Assembly: GCA_964344935.1 (NCBI GenBank)
Contig: CAYFPL010000003.1
Coordinates: 496,001-560,000, forward strand
Length of the DNA: 64,000 bases
Source: GCA-2731375 sp964344935
Lineage (GTDB): Bacteria > Pseudomonadota > Alphaproteobacteria > GCA-2731375
Direction: 5' to 3'
A model generated the notes under the pieces. That model saw nothing but the letters and a program-made list of their open reading frames with translations, did no database searches and had not been told where the DNA came from. Within the stretch, counting starts at the first letter, position 1, and each line of letters starts with the position of its first letter. The position numbers and the translations under genes are program-made. Positions 18,340 to 26,559 of the stretch are shown one piece after another.

Positions 18340-20896
18340 AGAAGGTGACGGGGGGGTGGTTCTCCGAAAGGCTTATGGGCCTTGCACCATCACAACCTTT
18401 CGCGTCACGACAGTTGGCGATGATCTCGCCTTCCCATGGCTTGTGGCGGACGACAACGCAGCTGCGCCCCTGGGATTTGAACCGGTCGCAGGCATCCCGC
18501 GCCGCCGACCAGCCCAGGTAGGAGCCGAAGCGGACGTGATAGAGAACCGGCTTACCCGCCGCCCGTTTCCGCAGAATGCTGAATTCCCCATGGCTGTCCT
18601 TGGACGTGTTCAAGTCACGCATAGTTGCCAACAGCGCCAAGGCGCGCGCATATTCGGAGAAAGCGCCGAACTGGGCATCGTAACGGGGCAGTCGCCGCTT
18701 CTGCCGCGGTTGTGGCGGCGCGATCGCGGTTTTGTCCTGTGGTGAGGGCGCGTCGATACCAGCACCAATCAAGGCCGTTTGTCGTTGGCTTGAGGAGCTG
18801 TCGGCCGTCATTTCAGACGCACCGTCGGCGGCGGTTTCAAGGGATAATGCTTCAACCGCTAAGGCCGCCTCCACTTGGGCTGGCGGTTTCCGGCTGGTGG
18901 CATCATCGGCTGGCTCCGTAACGCTCGGGGCGGCGGCTACGGCCACGGGCGCAGGTGGTACCAATTCCTCGACCCCGGCTGCGATGGCTGGCGGTGCCGG
19001 CAAGCTGGCTTCAGAGCGCATAGTCTCCGTATCACCAGCTTGCGGCAGCGCCGATTCAGGCCGTTCGGGTAAGCCTGAATCATTCGATGTTTCGATATTC
19101 CTGTTGTTTGCGGTCACGGTCTCGCCTGCGCGCACGGAAGCGAGTACGTCCTTGAATTGCACTTCAAAGGGATCTTCCTCTGTCGCGTCTGTATTTCCGG
19201 ACCCTTCGCTCTGCGCCTGCGGCAGGGTCACCGCGGCAAGAGTGGGCTCGGGCGCCGGATTGTCGACAACTTGGTTCGTCGTCGACGTCGCGGGTGGCTG
19301 GCCGGCCGCTTGCCCGTTGCCGCCGATGGGGGTGGGCGCGACACCGTCATTGCGCACATCAGCCAATACTTGAACCACGAGATCCTCGACCGTGGTGTCA
19401 TCGGCGGGATCGTCATCCTCGATCAAGGTTTCCCATTTTCCGACCGTTTGCCGGATCGCGGTACGCAGACGGTCCACATCATCCAGGGGTACCTCGTTGT
19501 CGATCACGTCCAGGCCCAAGGCGTGCAGGACGTTGCCGTGCGCACGGCGTAGTTCCACATAGGCTTGATGCTGTTGTACTTCGGAACGCAGCTGCCGTGC
19601 GGCGACATCGATGGCGTCCAACTGATTGCCTTGAGTGATGGACTGTTCCATCAAAGCCAGCTTGCTCAATTCCCTGTCGGAACGCGAGATCTGACGGGCG
19701 AGGCGAAACTGGTACTTGGCTTCGTGGAACTCGTGATAGGCGATGTGCACCTGTGCCAGGACGCCGACGGATAGAGCAACCCTTTGGCGCCGTGCCATTT
19801 CGCCCTTCAACTCCGCCGTCCGCATGCGCAATGGCCCTGAGAAGAGACGGAACAGGTTCATTCCCAACTGCGAGCCAACGCCCGTCCACGAGGTGTTGAC
19901 CAACCCCTTGTCGCTGGTAAAGCTGCGGGTGAAGCTGAGGTCCAGGCTGGGGAACATGCCGTAAAGCGCTTCCCGGGATTCCCATTCGGTGATGCGTTCG
20001 TTGTAGTCCTCGACCCGCAGTTCCGGCCGCTGTTCCAGTGCGAACGCTTCCATCCGGTCCACTGCCATGGGCATGGCAGGGATACCTTGCATGGCCTCAG
20101 GTGGCGCAAGCGAGAACCTGACGCCGGGCTGGATATTGATCAACTGGGCGAATTCGAACTTGGCTTTGCCGTATTCTTTCCGCGCCGCAATGATTTGGCG
20201 CACGGTGTCGACCAGACCGCGGCGGAAGCCGACCGTGCGGCGGCGGGTTTCTACGTTCTTCACTTCCAGGCGACGGCTTTCGGCCAGGGCAACCGTGAAA
20301 TCCTGTTCGATCGATACCATCCGGGCCATCAGCTGCTGCGCGCCCACCGCCTTCCAATAGGCCAAACGCACATTGCGGATAATGTCCTGTAGTGCCTTGC
20401 GCCGACGCTCTTCGGCGATCAGGACGCGATCCGCGCTTTGTTGCGCCTTGGCATAGCTGACACCAAGATCAAGGACGTTCCAGCTGCTGCCGAAGTTGCC
20501 GCTGCGGATGTTGCGGTCCGTGTCGGCCGAAGTCTTGGCGCTATCACGGTCATAGGAGGCATCACCGTCGATATCGGGATAGCCTTCAAGGTTGGATTGC
20601 TCCAATTCCAATCGTGCGATGTCGCGCTCGATCTGGCGTACATTGTGCTGCAGGTTGAAGGCCACGGCGCGGGCCATGGCTTCATACAGGGACACCGGTT
20701 GCGCCGGTGTATATTGCTGCGCGCGAATGGCCTCCAAGTCCGATGCGACACGGGCTTGGCGTTGATCTTCGGCCAATGGCTCCGGCGTAACGCTACAGGC
20801 GGAGAGAACCCAGGCAGCGGCCAGCCCACCCACCAGAGGCGAGCGAAAGACGCGTGTAGCCTGATACAGGGTTTTGCCGAGTTTCCGTGTGTACAT
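18338..20896 (-). CDS. TolC-family outer-membrane channel lipoprotein with a C-terminal SPOR domain
   Basis: An 852-residue protein, nearly twice the usual TolC length. A lipoprotein-type signal ends in LSACSV near residue 33. Residues about 60-470 form the TolC repeat core with long coiled-coil helices (QIERDIARLELEQSNLEGYP, RPELRVEDYNERITEWE). Residues about 500-730 are a Pro/Ala/Thr/Glu-rich linker. Residues about 735-820 (YDAQFGAFSEYARALALL ... YHVRFGSYLGWSAARDACD) fit a SPOR fold, which in other proteins binds denuded septal peptidoglycan. It ends the leftward type I secretion operon and would be the outer-membrane exit for the giant RTX protein. I used ATG 20896; GTG 20899 is equally possible. 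The fusion is unusual. Confidence 0.85.
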   Translation of the reverse strand: MYTRKLGKTLYQATRVFRSPLVGGLAAAWVLSACSVTPEPLAEDQRQARVASDLEAIRAQQYTPAQPVSLYEAMARAVAFNLQHNVRQIERDIARLELEQSNLEGYPDIDGDASYDRDSAKTSADTDRNIRSGNFGSSWNVLDLGVSYAKAQQSADRVLIAEERRRKALQDIIRNVRLAYWKAVGAQQLMARMVSIEQDFTVALAESRRLEVKNVETRRRTVGFRRGLVDTVRQIIAARKEYGKAKFEFAQLINIQPGVRFSLAPPEAMQGIPAMPMAVDRMEAFALEQRPELRVEDYNERITEWESREALYGMFPSLDLSFTRSFTSDKGLVNTSWTGVGSQLGMNLFRLFSGPLRMRTAELKGEMARRQRVALSVGVLAQVHIAYHEFHEAKYQFRLARQISRSDRELSKLALMEQSITQGNQLDAIDVAARQLRSEVQQHQAYVELRRAHGNVLHALGLDVIDNEVPLDDVDRLRTAIRQTVGKWETLIEDDDPADDTTVEDLVVQVLADVRNDGVAPTPIGGNGQAAGQPPATSTTNQVVDNPAPEPTLAAVTLPQAQSEGSGNTDATEEDPFEVQFKDVLASVRAGETVTANNRNIETSNDSGLPERPESALPQAGDTETMRSEASLPAPPAIAAGVEELVPPAPVAVAAAPSVTEPADDATSRKPPAQVEAALAVEALSLETAADGASEMTADSSSSQRQTALIGAGIDAPSPQDKTAIAPPQPRQKRRLPRYDAQFGAFSEYARALALLATMRDLNTSKDSHGEFSILRKRAAGKPVLYHVRFGSYLGWSAARDACDRFKSQGRSCVVVRHKPWEGEIIANCRDAKGCDGARPISLSENHPPVTF

Positions 20897-20910
20897 CACC
20901 CAGTCCCGCC

Positions 20911-22272
20911 CTAACGTTCCGTCATCGCGCTGTCGAGGGACTGGTAAACAGGCCGCAACAGGTAGCGCAACACAGTGCGTTCGCCGGCCAGGATGTCCAC
21001 TTCGGCGACCATGCCCGGTAGGATCAGGTTGCGGCCAGGCTCATCGCCGACATGGTTCTTCTCTAGCTGCACAGCGGCCTTGTAATAGACCGTGCCGTCC
21101 TGGTCCTTGAAGGTCGTTGGCGAAATTTTCTTCACTTCGCCTTCGATAGAACCGAAACGGGCGAAATCGAATGTCGTGATCTTGACCTTGGCCGGGTCGC
21201 CCACGTGGACATGGCCCACATCGATCGGTGAAATCTGCGCTTCGACGATCAGTTCATCCTCGACCGGCACGACCTGAGCCAACGGTGCGCCCGGCGCGAT
21301 TACGCTACCTACCGAATTAACGGCCAATTCCTGGACGATACCCTGTACCGGCGCCTTGATCTCCAGCCGGTGGGCACGGTCCGCCGCCTGCACCATGGAT
21401 TGTTCGACTTCGCTTAACTCGGCCCGAACAGCACCCATCTCGTCCAAGGCTTCGTCACGCAGACCGGCTTCCATCTCGGCGATCTTCGCTTTCGCCTCGG
21501 CGATGGCCCGTTGCGCGCGGCGGGCTTTTTCTCGGACTTCCTTTAATTCGCCGGCAATGGTGTTGTGTTCCCGTTGCGTATTGTAGAAGACCAGATTGGA
21601 AACCAACTTTTCCGCCAACAATTTTTCCTGGGTGGCCATCTGTTTGGCGAGGATCTTCACTTCACGTCGCAGTTTTCCCGCTTCGGTGCGCAAGACCACC
21701 AACTCGACCTTGCGCTGTTCCGCCTTTAGAGCGAGGACATGGCGCTGCTTGTCCCGGGCCCGCTCATTCTGGGCCAGAATGGCCTTCTGATCCGCCAACA
21801 TATGAGCATAGCGGGCAGGCATTGGGGGGAAATTTGCTTTCTCGTTATTGGCAAAAGCACGCAGGCGTTCGGCCTTTAACAGCAATCCGGCACGGCGAAT
21901 ACGGATTGTCTCCAGTTCCGCCAGAGCCGGTGTGGGGTCCAGCTTCATCAAAACTTGCCCCTTCTTCACCAGCTCGCCTTCCGTAACCAGAATACTGGCG
22001 ATGATGCCGCCTTCGAGATGTTGTATGGCGTGGATAGAGCCAATGGGGACCACTTCGCCCAGGGCCTTGGTGGTTTCCTTGATTTTGGCGATAGAGGCCC
22101 AGGCGCCGGAGCCGAACACGGTAAGGGCCAGCAGGAACAGGATGGTCCGCAGGAACCGAGGCGGCCCGACCTCCTCCAGCAATTCCGGTTTGGAGAGATA
22201 GCGGAGTTGTTCGCCACGGGCAATTCGTCCGCGGGCCTGGTCAGATGCCGTTAATTCCTTTGAACGACCCAT
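20911..22272 (-). CDS. HlyD-family type I secretion membrane-fusion protein
   Basis: A 453-residue periplasmic adaptor. One membrane helix lies around residues 42-62, followed by half of the biotinyl-lipoyl domain (GSIHAIQHLEGGIIASILV), a long coiled coil at about 120-290 with Leu/Glu/Lys-rich heptads, the second lipoyl half (APVQGIVQELAVNSVGSVI) and a beta-barrel end. This is the LapC/PrtE/HlyD layout. It links the two ABC proteins to the TolC-like channel. Its ATG shares a base with the stop of the upstream ABC gene (TGATG), so it is translationally coupled. Confidence 0.93.
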   Translation of the reverse strand: MGRSKELTASDQARGRIARGEQLRYLSKPELLEEVGPPRFLRTILFLLALTVFGSGAWASIAKIKETTKALGEVVPIGSIHAIQHLEGGIIASILVTEGELVKKGQVLMKLDPTPALAELETIRIRRAGLLLKAERLRAFANNEKANFPPMPARYAHMLADQKAILAQNERARDKQRHVLALKAEQRKVELVVLRTEAGKLRREVKILAKQMATQEKLLAEKLVSNLVFYNTQREHNTIAGELKEVREKARRAQRAIAEAKAKIAEMEAGLRDEALDEMGAVRAELSEVEQSMVQAADRAHRLEIKAPVQGIVQELAVNSVGSVIAPGAPLAQVVPVEDELIVEAQISPIDVGHVHVGDPAKVKITTFDFARFGSIEGEVKKISPTTFKDQDGTVYYKAAVQLEKNHVGDEPGRNLILPGMVAEVDILAGERTVLRYLLRPVYQSLDSAMTER

Positions 22273-24440
22273 CAGGAACCACCAGACAGCCGGTCCATGG
22301 CCTCTTGTGGCGGACCGTTGTATTGCAGCCGACCGGTGTCCAGCACCAAGAGACGGTCGGCAATTTCCATGTGACTGGGTCGATGCGTGACGATGATGAT
22401 GGTGGCATTGCCGCGCAGCTTCTGAACCGCTGCGATGAAGGCCTGGTCGCCCTCTTCGTCGAGGGATTGTCCCGGTTCATCGAAAATCATGATTGGCGCC
22501 TTCTTCAGGAAGGCGCGGGTCAGGGAGAGTTTCTGCTTAAAACCCTCGGTCAGTTCAGTCAGAACGTGTTCGTTCAACCGTGTGTCGAAGCCCTCGGACA
22601 AGCGCATGATACCGTCATAGGCCCGGGCCAGCTTTGCCGCCTCGATAAGCTCTTCCTCGGTGGCAGTGGGATCAGCCAGGCGCAGATTCTGCGCCACCGT
22701 GCCATAGGTCAACTCGGTCGTCTGCGGCGCCAGCGCGATGATTTGTCTCAGGTCAATGGGATCGATCTGGCGCACATCGATGCCGTCAAACAGGATCGCA
22801 CCCATTGTGGCCCGATAGAGACCGGCAATCAGGTTAATCAGGGTGGACTTGCCGGAACCGTTGGGTCCGGTCACAGCGACCACTTCGCCCGGCTCCAACG
22901 CGAAGGTCACGCCGAGTAAGGCCAGCTCCGCATCGTTGGAATAGCGGTGCGCGACACCATTGAAGACGATGCGGCCCTTGAACGTGCGTTTAAAAGGCAC
23001 CTGGCCGGGAACCCTTTCCGTGGGCAGGCGCATGAGATGGTTGATCTGCCGCAGGCTGGATCTTATCTGGCTGACACGGTTCATGGTCAGGAAGCCCGAC
23101 TGCAAGGGCGCAAGGGCGCGAAAAACCAGCGCCATGGAAGCGATCAGGGCGCCGACGGTGATGCTTTCCTCCATCACGCCCATGGCGCCGAAGCCCATCA
23201 AGGCTATGCCGGAAGCCAGAGAAATCACCCGGGAGATGGTTTGCACCAGATTGTTCTGGCGGGTCATGGCGAATTCACGTAGGGCGGCCGCGGCGGACAG
23301 ATCGCGGTAGCGGTCAAGCCATACATTTTCCGAACCGCTGAATTTGATCGCCCGCATACCGGAAACCGCCTGCACCAGGAATTTCTGCTGCTCCGATTTG
23401 TGTTCGTTGCCGGCCTTGGCAAAGTGTTTGGCCATCGCCGTGATCGCGAGACCCGACAAGACGAAGGCCAGACCGGCGCAAATGGGCACCAAAACCAGCC
23501 AGCCGCCCAGGATGGCGATGGCGGCGAGGTAGATCACGACAAAGGGCAGATCGAGAAGTGCCTCGCCCAGGGGGCCGGCGAAGAACTCCCGCAGTGATTC
23601 AAACTCCTGCAGATGGGACAATTGGGCGCCGAGGGGCTCATGCTCCAACATCGAGAGAGGCAGGAACAATATTCGTTCGAATGCGGAGCGTCCGACCAGG
23701 TAGTCGATCCGCCCCGCCAAATAGGCCATGGCCCGGACACGTAATCGGCGCAGGGCCGTTTCGAGGGATATGGCGAGTGCGACGCCGGCGACGAGGAACA
23801 GCAACTGGTTCACGGATGCCGAAGGAATGACCTTGTCGTAGATCGACATCATGAACAACGGCATTGCCAGGCTGAGAATATTGAAGATCAGAGTCAGAAC
23901 GATGACCTGGCTGACCAGAGAGCGGAACCGTCCGGCCAGGGGTGAAGCCCAGGTTCCCGTTTTCTGCTGCTTTTCGCGTTCATTGCGGTCGATCTTTTTC
24001 ACGACATAGGCTGTGCCGTCGATGCCTTTGCCGGAAGAGCGGCGAAAGAAGCGGTAGGCGCCGTCGTAAATCCGATAGCCGTTCTCGTCGGCGCTGATGA
24101 TGATGCGTACCGGTACAACGGGGTTGTCGGGAATGAACAGGCAGGGCATCAAACCGGGATTAATGCGATCGTGACGCACCCGCAGCGGCCGCGTACTCAG
24201 GTTCAGGTTGGCCAGGGTCTCACGGAAACTGTTCAGATCGATGTTCGGGATGAAATGGGGCATGGCCTCGGCCAGGTGACGCTCCTTGCCGTTCCATTCC
24301 AGTGCCTCCAGCAGGCGCAGCAGGCATGCGCCCAAGTCCGACAGAGCGCGCATGCCGCCACTGCGGAAGACATCCAACACGTTCATGCCGTCCAGCCACT
24401 GCGGTGGCAGCTCCATCATGGAATCGCCGGCCCGGGGCAT
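22272..24440 (-). CDS. Type I secretion ABC transporter (permease-ATPase) with an N-terminal cytoplasmic domain
   Basis: A 722-residue half-transporter. The first 150 residues form a soluble domain in the position of a C39 peptidase-like domain, but I see no Cys/His catalytic pair. The six-helix transmembrane domain covers about 170-440. The ATPase has Walker A GPNGSGKST near 523 and Walker B IMIFDEPGQSLD near 651, with the H-loop THRPS. The ABC signature is unusual: LTEGFKQKLSLTRA where LSGGQ is expected. It is paired with the next ABC gene upstream, overlapping by one base (TGATG), which suggests a heterodimeric exporter. Confidence 0.9.
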   Translation of the reverse strand: MPRAGDSMMELPPQWLDGMNVLDVFRSGGMRALSDLGACLLRLLEALEWNGKERHLAEAMPHFIPNIDLNSFRETLANLNLSTRPLRVRHDRINPGLMPCLFIPDNPVVPVRIIISADENGYRIYDGAYRFFRRSSGKGIDGTAYVVKKIDRNEREKQQKTGTWASPLAGRFRSLVSQVIVLTLIFNILSLAMPLFMMSIYDKVIPSASVNQLLFLVAGVALAISLETALRRLRVRAMAYLAGRIDYLVGRSAFERILFLPLSMLEHEPLGAQLSHLQEFESLREFFAGPLGEALLDLPFVVIYLAAIAILGGWLVLVPICAGLAFVLSGLAITAMAKHFAKAGNEHKSEQQKFLVQAVSGMRAIKFSGSENVWLDRYRDLSAAAALREFAMTRQNNLVQTISRVISLASGIALMGFGAMGVMEESITVGALIASMALVFRALAPLQSGFLTMNRVSQIRSSLRQINHLMRLPTERVPGQVPFKRTFKGRIVFNGVAHRYSNDAELALLGVTFALEPGEVVAVTGPNGSGKSTLINLIAGLYRATMGAILFDGIDVRQIDPIDLRQIIALAPQTTELTYGTVAQNLRLADPTATEEELIEAAKLARAYDGIMRLSEGFDTRLNEHVLTELTEGFKQKLSLTRAFLKKAPIMIFDEPGQSLDEEGDQAFIAAVQKLRGNATIIIVTHRPSHMEIADRLLVLDTGRLQYNGPPQEAMDRLSGGS

Positions 24441-26158
24441 CAGGCGTATTCCTTTTGCAGTTGCTGGATCGATTCGCGGGCGCCGCTGCTGGCCGGTGTT
24501 AGATTGCCGTTGCGCACTACAAGCACTCGGTCGGCCAAGTTAATGTAGGAGGGCCGATGGCTGACGATGACCATGGTGGACTTGCCAACGAATTCCTGCA
24601 GCAGGGCATGAAGCTTTTCGTCACTTGAGCGATCCAGTTGCGAATAGGCCTCGTCGAACAGGATGAGGCGGGGCTCTTCCGTCATGGTCAGCGCCCGGAC
24701 CAGGGCGATGCGCTGGCGGACGCCGCCGGGGATCCGGGTGGTCTTTCTGTATTCGACCGGGGTGTCGTAACCCATGGGCATCTTGCCGATCGCCTCATGC
24801 AGGCCCAGCCGGTCGGCGAAGTACATGGCGCGGTCAACATACCGCTGGCCGCTGAACATGGTCAGGTTGTCCATGATCGTGCCTTGGAACAAGACCGCGT
24901 TCTGCGGCAGATAGCAGACCTGCCGCCGCAATACAGAGCTGTCGACCTTCCAGACGTCGGTTTCGCCCACCCGGACGCGGCCGTGGTCGGGATCGGGCAC
25001 CAGGGCGCCCATCAGCAAGCCCAGCATCGTCGATTTGCCGGAACCGTTGGCGCCCGCGATGCCGATGATATCGCCATGTTCGATTCGCAGGTTCACGTCT
25101 CGGAAGATGGGTTCCTTTTCCTCGGTATAGCTGAAGCTCAAATCTTCCAGGATAATCGGCTCTTCGAATGAAGCCTGGGTCGCGCCTTCGGTTTGTGTTT
25201 CCTGGGGCAGGGAGAAAAGCTCGTTGAATTGCTTGCGGGCCACCTGGGCGCTTTGAAACTGTGTCCAGATCCCGAGGGACCGCAGCATGGGCTGGGCGGC
25301 ACGGCTCGCCAACATGGTGCTGGCCGCGAGGCCGCCGACAGAGAGGTTGCCCTCCATCACCAGGGTGGAGCCAAAAGCGCCGACCGCGACGGCAGTAACC
25401 TGCGAGAGGGTGAGGCCCAGGTTGCGGGCGGTAGCGCCGGCCATGCTAACGTTGTAACTGGCCTCGGCGGAGCTGCCTTGCAGGCGCTCATGGCGCCGAA
25501 CCATGAGGGCTTCCATGCCGAGGGCCTTTACGGTGTGGATATTGGAGAGCACCTCGATCATGAAGTTGTGACGCCGCTCATCCCCTTCGGCCCGATGCTG
25601 CAAGGAATCGGACAGGTGGCGTCCGCTGAAAACCGCGAAGATCGTAAGCAGGGCGAGAATGGCGGCGGGCACGACAACCAGTTCGCCGGCGATCAGGGCA
25701 ATCAGCAAAAGGAAGACGGCGGCGAAGGGCAAATCCACCATCAACAACAAACCCTGCCCGGCATAGAAACTCTTGATGCCATCGACGGCACGAAGCCGCT
25801 GCATATGTACGCCGGGGGCAACAGCCTCGAAGCTGCGCAAGTCGGCCCGGAACAGTTTATTTAAGGCGGAACAGGCAAGGCTATGCTGTGTGCGTGCGCC
25901 GACCCAGCCCGAAATGTATGAGCGCCCGTAACTCAGAATGCCATCGATGATCAGGACGGCGCCGAGGGCGAAGACAAACACCGCCAGGGTCTGATTGGCC
26001 GTATTGGGGATGACACGGTCGTAGACTTGCAGAATGACGATAGGTAGGGCGAGAGAGAGCAGGTTCATTGCCGATGATACGGCGAGCATTTCCATGCGCA
26101 GACCACGCATGGGTCTAAGGCGCGGTTGCGTATCCTGTTCGCTCAGCGACTTCGACAT
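24440..26158 (-). CDS. Type I secretion ABC transporter (permease-ATPase), second half-transporter
   Basis: A 572-residue ABC exporter lacking the long N-terminal domain of its neighbour. Transmembrane helices lie at about 25-300; one is MNLLSLALPIVILQVYDRVI. Walker A is GANGSGKST near residue 369 and Walker B LILFDEAYSQLD near 497, with SHRPS as H-loop. The signature is again divergent, IPGGVRQRIALVRAL. The protein keeps the DRVIPN motif (VYDRVIPN) common to type I exporters of the PrtD/LapB group. First gene of the secretion operon, divergent from the giant RTX gene with a 401-bp intergenic region. Confidence 0.9.
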   Translation of the reverse strand: MSKSLSEQDTQPRLRPMRGLRMEMLAVSSAMNLLSLALPIVILQVYDRVIPNTANQTLAVFVFALGAVLIIDGILSYGRSYISGWVGARTQHSLACSALNKLFRADLRSFEAVAPGVHMQRLRAVDGIKSFYAGQGLLLMVDLPFAAVFLLLIALIAGELVVVPAAILALLTIFAVFSGRHLSDSLQHRAEGDERRHNFMIEVLSNIHTVKALGMEALMVRRHERLQGSSAEASYNVSMAGATARNLGLTLSQVTAVAVGAFGSTLVMEGNLSVGGLAASTMLASRAAQPMLRSLGIWTQFQSAQVARKQFNELFSLPQETQTEGATQASFEEPIILEDLSFSYTEEKEPIFRDVNLRIEHGDIIGIAGANGSGKSTMLGLLMGALVPDPDHGRVRVGETDVWKVDSSVLRRQVCYLPQNAVLFQGTIMDNLTMFSGQRYVDRAMYFADRLGLHEAIGKMPMGYDTPVEYRKTTRIPGGVRQRIALVRALTMTEEPRLILFDEAYSQLDRSSDEKLHALLQEFVGKSTMVIVSHRPSYINLADRVLVVRNGNLTPASSGARESIQQLQKEYA

Positions 26159-26559
26159 TATCCCGAACTATTCCTCTGCGGGGACCGCAACGGCAGAATT
26201 CAGCCGTCTACGTTCCCCATACTTACCCCCTCACGACCGCTACATGACAACCCACCATAAAGGTGCGATCGGTCAGGTTTCGGCATCCCAAATTTGAGCT
26301 TTGTTGGTTAAGAATCGGTTACATTTTGGACAGAATATTTCCCGCTTGACATAAGACCAAGATCGCTGCCGGTCCGATGACGGCAACGTGGAATGCAAGA
26401 ACTCACCCCAAGAATATCTGAAAAAATTAACCAAACAATTTAAGCATGTTTGGAAATTATTTGTTTACCGGTCGCAACTATTGTCAGCGTGCCCAATAGG
26501 GCATTTCGAATAAATCGATCTTGAAAAAAATATATAGTAAATAGAAAGTAGGTGCTCCC
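26159..26559. promoter_or_regulatory. Divergent control region between secretion operon and giant RTX gene
   Basis: A 401-bp non-coding stretch that is clearly AT-richer than its surroundings, especially 26400-26545 (runs of A/T such as ATATATAGTAAATAG just upstream of the RTX start). It must hold promoters in both directions. A TTGACA is present at 26346-26351 but has no convincing -10 partner at normal spacing. Ribosome sites are AGGTG before ATG 26560 and AGAGGA before the ABC gene. No operator palindrome stood out. Confidence 0.55.

Noticed and set aside
26346..26351. TTGACA as -35 of the RTX promoter
   Set aside because: No acceptable -10 hexamer 16-18 bases downstream, and it is over 200 bases from the start codon.
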